DNA of 64,000 bases from Echinostoma caproni (taxonomy: Eukaryota > Platyhelminthes > Trematoda > Plagiorchiida > Echinostomatidae). Shown here one piece after another: positions 10,119 through 22,600 of the stretch; the first letter of the stretch is position 1; the number at the start of each line of letters is the position of its first letter. Position numbers and translations under genes: made by a program. The stretch lies in contig UZAN01039594.1 in NCBI GenBank assembly GCA_900618425.1, forward strand, positions 1-64,000, written 5' to 3'. Below the pieces are notes generated by a model. The model made no database searches. It was not told the origin of the DNA and saw only the letters and a program-made list of their open reading frames with translations.

Positions 10119-13100
10119 GAGTTCGTGTACAGGGTTCAATCCTCAAGCGTACCAACTCAAGATGCGTTGCTGAGGACGACCGAGGCCGAGAATAATATAC
10201 ATTACAAATAACCTCATACTCAGGGTAGTTATTTGTTTGGAAATCTTTTCGAATGTCTTTAGTAAAACCCAAATTACTACAGAATGCATTTTTATTAAAC
10301 ATGTCGTATGTGGATAACGGTGAAAAGTAGCAAGCGATCCGGAAGCAATTGTTTTTTTTCTCCGAGATTCACTTCGTAGCATCATAGTGTTACAAAATTT
10401 CGTAATGAGCTATACTATATTCTTTCATTCGTGATTGTTAAATAATTGCATTTTACCAATAACACCCATATAAACACACTTAGTCCTTTTCTAACGCCGG
10501 TTCCTAGTAGAAAGACGGATGACTGACCGCTGCAACAATTTAGCAATTGACCGTGGACATTATTGTCTGTGATGGGGTTGCTATGAATGAAACTCATCTG
10601 TGTTTTCATGAAGCCAGTTATCCGGATTACACTTATGACAGCAAGACGAAGCAACGTGACCACAGCATGTGTTCAATTCAACTATGCCACCTTATCACCT
10701 ATGTTTATACTTTCGGACAACCTTTAGTTGTAAAAGTGACTGGTTGGGGAACAGTGAAATCAATCAATAGGGAGGTGAAAATTCACAAAACTCCTAAGTC
10801 GGATCGGACTGGCGAGCTAAACGAGTGAAAAGGGGACAGTGACACTGACCACGGTAGCGCGAGGCTGATCACGAAATCAATCACCTGACAAAAATTGTTT
10901 TGTAACCCCGACTCATAGCTGCCTCGACCAACTGGAGTACAGATGTACCTTTGTGACAATCGACGAAAAGAAAAGAGCTGTCACATATGTTGCAATGAAC
11001 CGGATAATGGGCGGTTCAACTGGACAAAACTGTGAACTTGTTCGACACCGGACTATTCGGTACACATGCTAGGAAAACCTGGTAGACAATCGCCTCTTAT
11101 TTCTTCCGACATTATTACAACTACAATTACAGTAAAAAGCCAAATATAAGGTTGCTTGAAGTGTGGAGTTGATACAACTTCGATTGTTTCAACACTCATT
11201 CCGTGTGGCACGATATCATTATTATTATGGAGGTTGCATTGCTGATTCTCGTGACAATGTGCTTCATTCTGAGCTGCATTTGCAAATCATTTTCATCATT
11301 TACTGGTAGTAGGATTGCACTGATGAAAATAATAAAGAAAACTGGTTTCATGGGAAGATAACAAACTTAAATAGAGTGACTTGTTGACATCTAAACAAAT
11401 ATTGTTCCACAATTGTTGGCTTGTCCGAATAAGTCACGTGACAGGTTGACAGCATTTTGTGTATACTTTAGTTTGCAATATGTACGGAATTTAGCAGATC
11501 ATACGGATTGAATTTCATTTTAGATTGCGGACAGAAGGGAAAATATGCACAATATGTGTGTGATCGATTTGACTGAGATGAGTCGTTTCACTTCCTTGGA
11601 GCGTATGTGCTGGTATCTGAATTGTTCCGGCCAAATGAATTATGTGACGATGGTCAAGGGAGACTTGATGATTCCATAGACAGTTTTTGTCCACCACAGA
11701 GAAGGTGGTGGTTGGTCGTGCCGGTGATCCACAAAGCCACTACAGGTTCAGATTTGTTCGTGATTCTCAAAACCACTCTCCTAATTGAGCTTCCCTTGTT
11801 TGAGCTCATTTGGCGGTTGCTGAAGCTAACTAATTGAATTCAAATGTGAACAATAATTTTTGTCTTTTTCTAGTGCGCAAGCTGGATCATTAAGTACCTG
11901 GATTTTCCCAAGCATTCTTGAGCTGTTTCATTCATGTGACGTGGGAAAAGGTGACATCTGATCTTACAGATATCAACGCAGATTCTTACTGCAGCCATTT
12001 TGAGTTCAACCCCCCCATAATGTTCACCTCGCCCGCCCTCTTCCCTCCCCTACGCCACGGCTTGGATGCCATCTAACTCACTTCTCAGTTTTAATACTAA
12101 TTTCAAACAAACTCTCTCATGTGTCTGTCGCTGTTGCACCGGGACACTCCCGTGCAAAACCGTTCACTAGCTCGGGCTGTTCCGGACCCAATTTACTGTC
12201 CACATTACAACTCCTCCATGTGGTCTGAGCAACGCGTCGAATTGAAGGCTGCACAAACCCAAATAGGATGATGCTGATTTCATTCGGTAAAGACCTGTGT
12301 GGTTCCCTAACGAACCGCAAGCCCACCTTAGCCACACATGCTTGATAGCGTTCGCACGCCCTGGACTCCCGTCCAAACGAGATTGATGAGCATGAGCGGA
12401 ACAGAGAAATTGGATACGAAACAAAAGAAAATCGAAAATTGACTACTCAACCACCTGCAACCGTGAACGCCTGGCAACAATAGAAACCGTCTGTGACGAA
12501 ATGTCTGAAGGAGACCAGGATTTGCATTAGCAGGAGATTGCGTGTTATATTAACACGATAGAGATTGCTTCAAAGAAGCAATTGTCAAAATCAATACCTT
12601 GTTTAATAGCGAGCCAGTCCACCGGATACATACATCATGTGATTCTCAGTATAACAGTGTAACCATACCGGACCGGAGAAACGAAACAGAAATTTGAGTT
12701 GAGTCAATCAATTGTGAACGGGGAAAAAGAGGTAAATAGTGCAATGATTATTTTTANAAACGAGCCAATGTGATGCGTGTGTTATGCGCAAGGAGAAACG
12801 AAAATTTGCCAATCATCTCAAAAATACTATTTTCTATTGTGTCATCTGCATGAAACACGTTGATGTACATTTTGCAAACGGAATGATGAAACAAACTGCC
12901 ATGTCAAGGTCACAACTCGCTTCTCTAAGCACAAGCTATTGATCATTATCATAATATAAGGATATCCACAATCATTCTAACCGACGATCGGGATAGTAGG
13001 TCAATTTCTCAATTGTCACTTTCTCACCCGTTTTGATGAGGTCAATCAGTGCAGCAGTGTGTGGTTTGCACGGGCAGAAGAAACCAAACAATTTTGGTTG

Positions 13101-13447
13101 CAGCGGCTAATTGTGTTCAGACGCTACATTTGCATTAGTACAGTGACTCTTTTTCTCCCTCCCTCTCACACGCATTTACAAATTGCGATCGGTCGCTTAA
13201 TAGTCTGATCGGTCGCGCGTGTTCGCACTCCACGTGTTTGCCTATAGAAGCGGTGAAGGCTAGAAATCAAAGACTGAGCAAAGAGAGTGCTTCTCCGTCT
13301 CTTCAAATTAAAAGTACAGCAATCTAACAACCCCGTTGTTTACATAACTTCTTTGCATTTAGGTAAACATGCATATTACTCACAAAGGGTACTGGACAGC
13401 TGCTTCGTCTTGTTTGGACTCGCCAACAGTGCTTCCGTTTCTTTATG
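10119..13447. other. No gene recognised
   Basis: Short frames only. A C-rich patch lies at 12008-12060. Overlapping minus-strand frames at 12117-12424 look mildly protein-like but match nothing I know. One ambiguous base at 12757. Confidence 0.4.
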
Positions 13448-13516
13448 CCTGTGAGGACTCGAACCGCGATTCTTCGGGCTGGGAATTCAAAATATGGCCC
13501 TTGAGCTACATGGCCG
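13448..13516 (-). repeat. tRNA-derived element (SINE head or tRNA pseudogene)
   Basis: On the minus strand an A-box-like TGTAGCTCAAGGG (13498-13510) is followed after about 30 bases by a B-box-like GCGGTTCGAGTCC (13454-13466), as in RNA polymerase III promoters of tRNA genes. The flanking acceptor-stem halves do not pair, and the TpsiC stem has mismatches. A working tRNA is therefore unlikely. Confidence 0.55.
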
Positions 13517-16258
13517 ACGGTTATCACCTTGTGCGAACGGCTCAATCAACTTCCATCGAATTAAACTGCATACAAACAGAGGAGAATTAAAGATCTCCCT
13601 AGGAGTGAAACCCACATTCAACATCATCAACGGTGCCTGGTGCTTGTGAAATACCGAATGGGCTAATCCAAACATTCACCATCTAAAATACATATTACTA
13701 CACCAAATACGTTGGAAGGTCGGTTGGTGAATAAACCTGAATTAATTTGGGTTGGGTAGTACACAAAACATTGAAAAGCAATTGTAGGAAACTTACAGAA
13801 TGAGGAGCGGCTCACGGGAATCATATACACGAGATCGGACGTTGACATTGCCTGATTCAGAGGTTATGCCAGTCGGCTAGGGATCGCACCAACGGGATTA
13901 CGCGGACCGGTTTTCTACGCGCACATAGCCATGGATCCGGTCTTCTAATCACTGCCATTTCCACTGTTGCAAAATGACTCTGCAGTTGGAGCTTCCAAGG
14001 TACTCTGATTCGTATGCTGCCAATTTTTTCATGTAATTATCTATCAAAACTGATCAAACAAAAAGTGCAGTGTGCAAATTCAGCCTGCAAACATAAAAGC
14101 GTAAAATGGCAAATGACATACTCATATCCGGTTGGTCCATTTGAAGGTTAGAGCCGAAAGGTTCCCCAGAACGTGTGGAACTTGGAAAATCGCGACCACA
14201 TTTTGCTGGTCGGCAGATTATCTGATTTTAACCGTTTTTAAAAATGATGACAACTGGAGTGAATTTAACTGACATCTCACCTAAAACGCAAGTACTTTTG
14301 TTTGTCCAGACAGACTAAACAGACATTTTCCGGCCTATTGTTTCCCGAAACACATATCGCGTTGCATGAAACTGTGCACAAGAAAGCACTATCATGGTGT
14401 ATCGATCACTGAGGAAAGTGTTGAAATGATCTGTGCATATGATGGGCCCGAGCTTCATCACCTTATTCTCACTAGACAATCTAGCTGTGAACAACTGATA
14501 CCTATTGCTATTGTGGAATACGAACGATCGACAATGAGCACGCGCAGTGCAAGAGCTTATGCAATGTCCGTGCTTGGGTTCTAACCCGATCGAGGCTACC
14601 GAACTTTACACAATTCAAACATAAAATCCCATACGGTCGTAACCGTCCAGATGGAAAATTTATAGTCACTATTATCTCCGTTATTGTTGAGTAGCGCTGT
14701 CCAACAGCTGGTAAATAATGAGAAATCCTAACATATGTTGTATCCCAGGTGAAGTGAGTAGATAAGCATTTGACAAATTGACCAACACGTCTATTGTAGA
14801 CGGCACATATGTACTCGGTCCATATACCGGTGAGCAAGCAGGGACGGACACCAAGCAGGAGAGCAGGCAGGCGAGTAGGTAGGTAAACACACGCTTGCAC
14901 GTCACACAGCATCCGTAGGCCGTCAAACTGGCATTCAGACAATCAGCCAATCAATCAATCAAACTGGTCTCAAGAACTCTCAACGGTATTCGAAATGGCA
15001 AGGTCAGCCAGAACAGAATGAAGCCAAACCTTAGAATTTGAGTCACCTTGAAGCAAAACTGGAAGAGATATAACTCCGCTAGCTTCGAAACAATTAATCA
15101 ACAACTATGTATTGCGATAATCACTATTGGGAGTTTACGTGTTCCTCAGAATCTACATTTTAAATATATACTCTAAGCAAGTGATTTTCATACTATGCCA
15201 TTCAAGTTTTCCTTACAATACACCTGCAGATTGTCCCACCTCAGTGTTTTGAAGTCCTTGTTCAAACAGCTAGATTTCACCTGTTTCACCGGTTGATTCT
15301 TCACAATAAAATTTTAAAACCGACGACCAGGCTAGAGGTGGTTTCTTTTCTATCACTGGGATACGTTCACTTCTGATATAAACATTTGACCATAGATGGC
15401 TATGAAAAATAACTGGAAAGCAGACCGCCGTTTAGTTCCAAACGTATCGGCAATTGTAATAGCTCGGACCGAAGGAACATTAATTTCGAAGTGAGACACC
15501 TGATGAGAGCGTATAGTTGTGCACGAATACCTGGGGATAAAAGACAAAAAGTTTTATTTTTTCTACCATCCTGCGAGCAGACGTTTGTCTGAAAGAACTC
15601 ATATAAAAGAGCCCCGGATAAGTTCAGAATAGACCGGCCATAACGGATACAATGAGAGTAACATTATCGAAAACCGAAAGTCTCGACCAAGACAAGAAAG
15701 TACTCGTAACGATTCAAATTGTTGCATTCGATGCATATGTAACAATTCTGTGCTTTTTGAATCTACAGAGAATAGACAAAAAGAACAGACAGACAGATTT
15801 TTCTCAGTTCCCAGAATGGGAATTACACGTTTTTCCCTTGTATCAATTTCTTCAAGCAAAATTCCGCCAGAAAGTTGACAAAGCGAAACAACTACTTTGT
15901 CCAGTACCGCATGTGCTTAACAGAGAACACCCGGCCAGTCGTCGTTCGTGTAACAGTTGGCTGATCTTCGATCTGTTTCCCGTATCCAGACTGATTACTC
16001 AATATCACGGCACCAGCATCTCTCGGAAATCGTGTACCCATCTGAGTGCCAGATGTGTTCTCAGAATGTGATCCACACTGCATGTACTTCTGATATGGTT
16101 TCAGCCAGCAGTGCTGTCTCTTCCACACATCACACACACCCTCGTTTGTCCGTGTATTCCTCGCACAGAGTGGATGAATTGATAGAGCCACTGAGCCGTT
16201 TCATCACGTACACAAGTGATTGCACGTGTTTTTTTGTTTTGTTTTGTGCGCACTACAG
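13517..16258. other. No gene recognised
   Basis: A minus-strand frame at 14508-14942 (144 codons) and a plus frame at 15652-16071 (139 codons) are the longest, but neither resembles a known family or has clear splice support. Confidence 0.4.
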
Positions 16259-16623
16259 ATAAATTAGAAAAGCACGGGAATGAACGAATTCCGCTGATCG
16301 ATCGATACACGTTTGAAAATGCGCACGTGCAATACCTGCGCCCCCCTCCCGCTGGTGGGAGGTGTGTGCGCGAGGGTCATATTTTACATGCAGTGGAATT
16401 TGTCCCCCGTAATTGGCGGAACACATGCAACGCTGTGCTTAGTTTGAATGTGGAATTTTATGTCGACGACGGAGAAACAGTTGGACTGGGATATTCCCAT
16501 CTCCGAGTGTCTGAGGTCGCCAGAGAATATACTAAGCAGAAGGTAGTATCTGATCCGAAGTTTCAAATGATTGTTAAACGTCTTGTGAAGGGTTGCAAGA
16601 TTGCGGAATCAGAACTACTAAAA
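16259..16623 (+). CDS. Candidate internal exon of an unrecognised gene
   Basis: A 365-base stretch is open in one frame and bounded by splice-like signals: a T-rich tract and CACTACAG before 16259, and GTACGT from 16624. It would enter with the last two bases of a codon and leave on a codon boundary. The translation (about 121 residues) looks like a real protein: balanced composition, KLEKHGNERIPLIDRYTFEN near the start, then EGHILHAVEFVPRNWRNTC, LNVEFYVDDGETVGLGYSHL in the middle and KGCKIAESELLK at the end. The only internal ATG is late, so it is not a single-exon gene. I do not recognise the family. It lies on the CNG strand about 10 kb upstream, but nothing ties it to that gene. A fossil of a mobile-element protein is the alternative. 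Confidence 0.45.
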
Positions 16624-17199
16624 GTACGTAGGTGTCAAGTCTCAACAGTTTACTCACCTACAATTTCAGTGAGCAAACAAGTCGGATCTAAGAGTAACTC
16701 ATCGATATGTCCTAACACTAAACCGCGAATAGAATTTATTTGGTTAACACTCAATCAGATCAGTTTCAACTATGAACTTTGTAATGTTGACCACGCAGAT
16801 GCTAATGGACGTAAAATCTGCTACCAATCGATAAATACCTTATGGATAAAGAATATGTGATATTGCCATCAGCTAGTGATCGCGTCTCACATTCCTCAAA
16901 TTAAAATACAATTGCAGAGAAAAAGGAAAATCATTTAACTAAACGTATGTACATCAATGACAGGAACGCAATCTAACCACGACTTGGCAACCGACACTTC
17001 AGGAGCCCTCTTCAACGGGATCCTGTTTGAATTTTATTTAACACATTGCTATCGGAATTTACGAAAATAATGTTTTTAGAAAAGAAGAAATCTTCTCGCC
17101 GCGTACACAAATATAAAATGTACTCTACATAACAAAGCCTATAACTCTTTCAACGGGCTAATACAGAAAAACGTAAAACGAAAATTCCAGATGTATCAA
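16624..17199. other. Intergenic or intronic stretch, nothing recognised
   Basis: The frame of the preceding candidate exon continues open to 16860, but past 16623 the composition loses its protein-like character. No partner exon is obvious. Confidence 0.4.
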
Positions 17200-18250
17200 A
17201 CGTTCTATTTGTGGCACGAAAACAAAGCTTCACAATTTCTCGAACTATCCTCTAGTGTTCATGCACAATCCCATGCACTCAAACCATTTGGTGAAGCAGC
17301 TTGATCATGCCGAAGCGAGTTACCCTTCCGCCAGTTCAACGAGGGCCTCAACTGCACCTGTTGGTTAGTCGTATCGGATTCTATGCATCATGAACTAGAA
17401 TATTGGGAACACAGAAATATTCCACGGAACCAGATCCAGAATGTAGGGTGGGTGAGCAACCTCCTGGATGCATTCTCTATCAAGAAACTAGCTGATGACA
17501 CGAGACCTGTGTGCAGGTGCTTTGCCATAAAGCAGCGAGGTTCCTCGTGCTGGTGTCATAGGACGACCCATGGGAACAGCATCTAGTGCCTCCGGTGGAT
17601 AGTGGGTGGTGTGCCAGTTTCCCGTGATTACGCTTTTGCTGTACGACCGGTACAGTAGCCAAATAATCCCTTTTGGCTATGAACACAGCCACCAGTTGCT
17701 TTGCCGCACTGTTCTGGCGTCGGAATATCTGGAAACGGCACCCCACCAACCGGTATCCACTGAGGCGATAGATTTTGGTCTCCGGGTCGAAACTGCACAT
17801 ACCCAGGTTGCATCACCACTGATGACCTCCCTAACTGAATTCCAACGTCTGCCATCAAACCTGGAAAGCACGGTTCAGCACCAATTCACCCGAAATAATT
17901 TCTGTTTCTCACAGAGCTGTTGGAGCACCCAACGCACCTTTTTGATACCGAGTTTATCATGTATGTTGATGCTGATTGATCCGTATGAGATCCCGTTGGC
18001 TTTCGCCAGCTGTGTCACTGTCACTTGTGTTTCTGCCTCCACCATCGCTTAAAAGCAGCAATGGTGTCCGCTGTGGTAGTCTCCACAGGTCAACCACACC
18101 ATGTCTCATCATCTAGAGAACGCCTGTCACGCATAAGTTCCGCAAACCGCTCAAACACAAGGCTTTTCGGAGGAGCTTCATCATCAAAGGCAGCTTGCAA
18201 GTGATCACTACTCGGCTGCTGCTGCTGCTGCTATAAAACACATTTGTGTT
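17200..18250 (-). mobile_element. Decayed Tc1/mariner (mariner-type) transposon, transposase pseudogene
   Basis: Reading the minus strand from about 18230 down, short segments in shifting frames match mariner transposase in the right order: FDDEAPPKSLVFERFAELM and ETTTADTIAAFKRWW (N-terminal helix-turn-helix part), QLAKANGISYGSISIN, then VISGDATWV with the first catalytic Asp, FDPETK, NWHTTHYPPEALD, LLYGKAPAHRSRVIS and HPPYILDLVPW. In the family the second and third catalytic Asp lie in HDNAPAH and SPDLAPCD; here they are Gly (codon 17524-17526) and Asn. Several in-frame stops and at least two frameshifts are present, so it encodes no active enzyme. A weak C-terminal match continues to about 17200. 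I could not define terminal inverted repeats or a TA duplication, so the ends are approximate. Confidence 0.85.
18215..18232. repeat. (GCT)n microsatellite
   Basis: About six GCT units, just outside the 5' end of the mariner remnant. Confidence 0.9.
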
Positions 18251-19157
18251 CGAAGAAAATTATCGCCCTCCAGTATGACATCGACTGAGCTTCATCTTCA
18301 CTGTCTCCCTCGACTAACGTTGATGCACACACCGAGGCATTGATTCAACCACTGTGATGGACCGTAAATTCTCGATTTGCCATAGTCGAACGAAGACCTG
18401 TTTTTTCTTAAATTCTCTTCTCCAGTGTTTTGCATGCCAGTGAAGGCGAGATTACCTAGATTGATCTATTCGGGAAGTTAAGTGCATCGTTGACACATTT
18501 TCCACAGATCGTACGGTAATGCATCCATTTCAATGAATTGCGGAGCACAATAACACAATGACCGAGTCATGGAATGATGGCCACTACTTCCAGCGCGTCA
18601 TCTTAGGTTATCCCGCTGTCACGGACTACCGGGTTGGTTCGGTGTAAACATCCACTGTTCTGTTCTGAATCCGATCCCAAACTTTGGGTTGAACGGTAAG
18701 CGTGTTCAAGGTAATTTACACCCATTTACTATGCAGGCCAACATTTGTTTGCACGAAAGTGACTGGATCCTAACACACCAACTCACTTGGCCTGATGCGA
18801 GCAATTATACTGGACCTGATTCGTCACATTGAAGACGGTTCATGCCAAGCGATAGTAAGATAATCATATATACATACAAACACATGTTCTCTGTCCTATC
18901 CCCATTGCCACAAATAAGTGACCTAAATACGGCGCGGTGAAGGGTTGGTATTTGCCCAACGTATTGCCCGACATATACCTTGTGCGGGGTATCATTGAGA
19001 AATTAGAGGAGAACATTTGTGTACTCTCTGATAGCTTTTTCTAATAAAATAACTGTTGTGACCCAATTCTCACCACCACATAGTCCTAGACTCTATGAAG
19101 CATAGAGTTAAACTGAGGTTTTCCATTGCCACGTGTTCTGTTCCCCTTTACCACTTT
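18251..19157. other. No gene recognised
   Basis: Unremarkable sequence between the mariner remnant and the first assembly gap. The 5' terminal repeat of the mariner may lie here but was not identified. Confidence 0.4.
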
Positions 19158-19657
19158 NNNNNNNNNNNNNNNNNNNNNNNNNNNNNNNNNNNNNNNNNNN
19201 NNNNNNNNNNNNNNNNNNNNNNNNNNNNNNNNNNNNNNNNNNNNNNNNNNNNNNNNNNNNNNNNNNNNNNNNNNNNNNNNNNNNNNNNNNNNNNNNNNNN
19301 NNNNNNNNNNNNNNNNNNNNNNNNNNNNNNNNNNNNNNNNNNNNNNNNNNNNNNNNNNNNNNNNNNNNNNNNNNNNNNNNNNNNNNNNNNNNNNNNNNNN
19401 NNNNNNNNNNNNNNNNNNNNNNNNNNNNNNNNNNNNNNNNNNNNNNNNNNNNNNNNNNNNNNNNNNNNNNNNNNNNNNNNNNNNNNNNNNNNNNNNNNNN
19501 NNNNNNNNNNNNNNNNNNNNNNNNNNNNNNNNNNNNNNNNNNNNNNNNNNNNNNNNNNNNNNNNNNNNNNNNNNNNNNNNNNNNNNNNNNNNNNNNNNNN
19601 NNNNNNNNNNNNNNNNNNNNNNNNNNNNNNNNNNNNNNNNNNNNNNNNNNNNNNNNN
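19158..19657. other. Assembly gap (500 N)
   Basis: A run of exactly 500 N. Reading frames through it are meaningless. Confidence 0.99.
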
Positions 19658-22600
19658 ACTTTCATTGTGGCTACATACGCATAAATCATCATAATGATGT
19701 TTCCATGATCCAATACTGAGTTCATGTGAGCGACTTATTAGGAAAATAATTCCAAGGTCATACGTCGGTTGGACTCGAAGTTGGTCAGTCTTTTCCATAT
19801 GGTTCTTTTCCTGATCAGTGGAGTATAGGTTATACTATCGCTAAGGTACACATATGTTTAGACTATGTAAATAGCCTATATGTATCCAATTTACAGCGCA
19901 ACCGAATGAGATATTTTATGTCTAACATGCGGAAATAAACCAAAGGTTTTGCGGCATAGTCCTTTCCAGATGCCAATCGAGTCACACGAGAGAGAAGTCC
20001 ATATAAAGATATCAAACCAAGCTCCCTCTTTCAAGGTTATTTGATTGAAAATTCATCGGTCTGTCGTTCGATAATCAGTGATCAATCCTGTCTGCGTGAA
20101 GAAAAGGGCGCTACCGGTCACCATATCCCAAACAGACGGGGTGCCTAGAATATGATTTCATAAAACCAGCACCGGACTGCGGAAAGTTGTTTCTTGGAAT
20201 AACGGTATGGATATGGTGTAAACGTGATAATACAGACCAGAACACAATTTACAAAAATTGGTTCGTGATTTTATGAAAAAAATTGATCAGTGATCAGACA
20301 GTTGGGCAATCTCCGCCAATTCTGTAGTTACAACACACAATCCTTTAATCTGCTTCAAGATGCCGTCCGAATCAATCAACCACCTCTTCACGAGCGTACC
20401 AAACACACTACTCACAAATGTGAATAGAGCTTACTATCAATAGTGCGATGTAGACCCGACCAGTAGAAATAAATCGTTTTCTTAATAATTTCCGAAGAAT
20501 GGGTACTACAATATTGTTCTTTATTTCGTGAAGCATCTTTTTATTTTCAAGCAAGCATATCACGATAGTCAGTGACGAAATGACAGCGTTTCTCGAGCAC
20601 ACAGATCGATGAATGGCGGCAGTCGCTCACATTATTATCCGCTTAAAATTTTGAAAATATTTTTGATACGCTGTGTCCTTCTGAAGAACTTTATCCAAAA
20701 TTGTTAATTTACGCGCAGTACGAATCCCATATTTAGTTCTATTCGCGGTTATCTTGTGGACGGTGGTAACCGGATTGATTCGGGAAAAGCTTTCGATGGT
20801 CCATATAACATACCTTGTAATCGGTCCAAGACCAGTCCGGTAAAGCTCCCAAAATAACACGCTTTCCTACACAGAGTAGCTGATAATCAAATTAGCCAGT
20901 TTACTGCTCCTACAACACAACAACAATTGGAAACTAAACTCCATTCAAAGAAGCGAGACCTAGGAACCACGTGTATTTGAGCCATTGACTTAACGAAAAT
21001 AGGGGAACATTATTCGTCTAGAGGTGGAAAAAGTTCTACCATTCAGTAGTACAGAATTTGACACTACGATTCATTTTCAGTCGATTGTCCTACCAAGTTA
21101 CAAAGAAAGGAAAACACCTTTTGAAGTAAACCTCAGGAGAACGTTTTTCAATTTACTGATACCGAAACTACATAATCATAGCCGGTTATTTAGGCACGTA
21201 GAAAAAAACTTAACTGGCTTGAATATCCAAACTTGAAAGGATTAATGGTAGGTGCCCATTTATCTAAAAGATGAAGTAGGCGTGCAGCTGGAGCGCGCCC
21301 ATTTGTGGTGATGTGTGCGCACTGGATTACTGAAATAAGATTTTATAAATTTGATGAGAAAACAATGATTTCTATTTACTTGTATTTGCGAAATAAAGCT
21401 ATATGAAGCTCTGGAACTGTTAAGTTAGCTTTCTTGGATGTTACGTCTGAATCTGTAGAATGAATTTCTTCTGACTTTTCTGTGCTGTGCAAATGATACC
21501 GTCTCCGGCCCGAAAAAAGTTGACAACTCTTCTGACATTTTTCAAACGATAAAAAGAACAACTGTGTCCGTTTTATTCTTCTGCTTTTAGAATGCACATA
21601 TACCATATTCTCCGTGAGCCCATTGGTGCCAAGTATCCTGATGATGTTGTCGGGAAATTTTGTCGACCCTTTCGCTGTTACCATGAGCGTCAAATGGGTT
21701 TCGCACAAAATTCTAGCTGATCCATTTCTCGCTCACTAAAATACCCTGTTCTCCAAAACGTTCAGTTCTCCTGTAGCTTTATATTCGGCACGCATCAAGT
21801 CGTTCCATGCAATAATTTACCATCTCTCACCGATTCCGGTCACCCGATCCTCCCCAAGTTAAGCCACTACCGGAAACACAGTCTTGAAATAACCTTTTTC
21901 CGAACGGTCATGCTCTCATCACCTCATCCATCCAGCACCCATCATGAATTCCTTAATCCATACATGCTTAACCCTCCCCGCGGACTGTACTGTTGCTCCA
22001 ACTGTTCTTCTTTACGGAAGATCCAAGGATTTCGCCCTAATTCCTACATATTCCAAAATCTCAACCCAGAACTGCCAATTTGCCATCGGTTTCCTTTGTG
22101 TTCTTTATCCCGCGCAAACACTGCTGTGCAGGTAATTGATTTTTAAAAATGATTACTTTATCTAGGGCTCACTATTGTGTACGAAATACGTTTCGTTATA
22201 GCATCAAATCTGTAGCGAACTGCATTCTCCTCGAAAGGATACGTACAGGATAAGGAGTATTGATCAAGTTATACGTTCGTTCATTATCCGTAGGCTAAGA
22301 GAACGCCTACAACAATCATCTAGGATGTCCGGGATCTACTTAGCTGTTATCACTTACTAATCCACTCTTATACCCGCATTCTTCCTGTACTAAATTCTGT
22401 GAGTCAAACTGGAAACTGCACCAAACCGGGTTTGGTGCACCAACGGGATATTGGTACTAATTTCGACTTGTGGAATGAAGTCTAGGTAGTCTCGATGAGC
22501 AGACAAGATCGAATGTGGCTGCTTGACCTGTTCAAACTCCAGACTTCTCCAACCATACATGTTTCGAGCACCTGAAAACCTCACTGAGCACACGTGGATA

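Noticed and set aside
13448..13516. Functional tRNA gene
   Set aside because: A and B boxes are present, but the acceptor halves do not pair and the TpsiC stem has mismatches.
19095..19798. Long frames on both strands around 19.1-19.8 kb
   Set aside because: Almost all of their length is the 500-N gap.
21910..22146. Endonuclease N-terminus of a non-LTR element
   Set aside because: Only one short stretch (SNCSSLRK) resembles the family; no second motif supports it.
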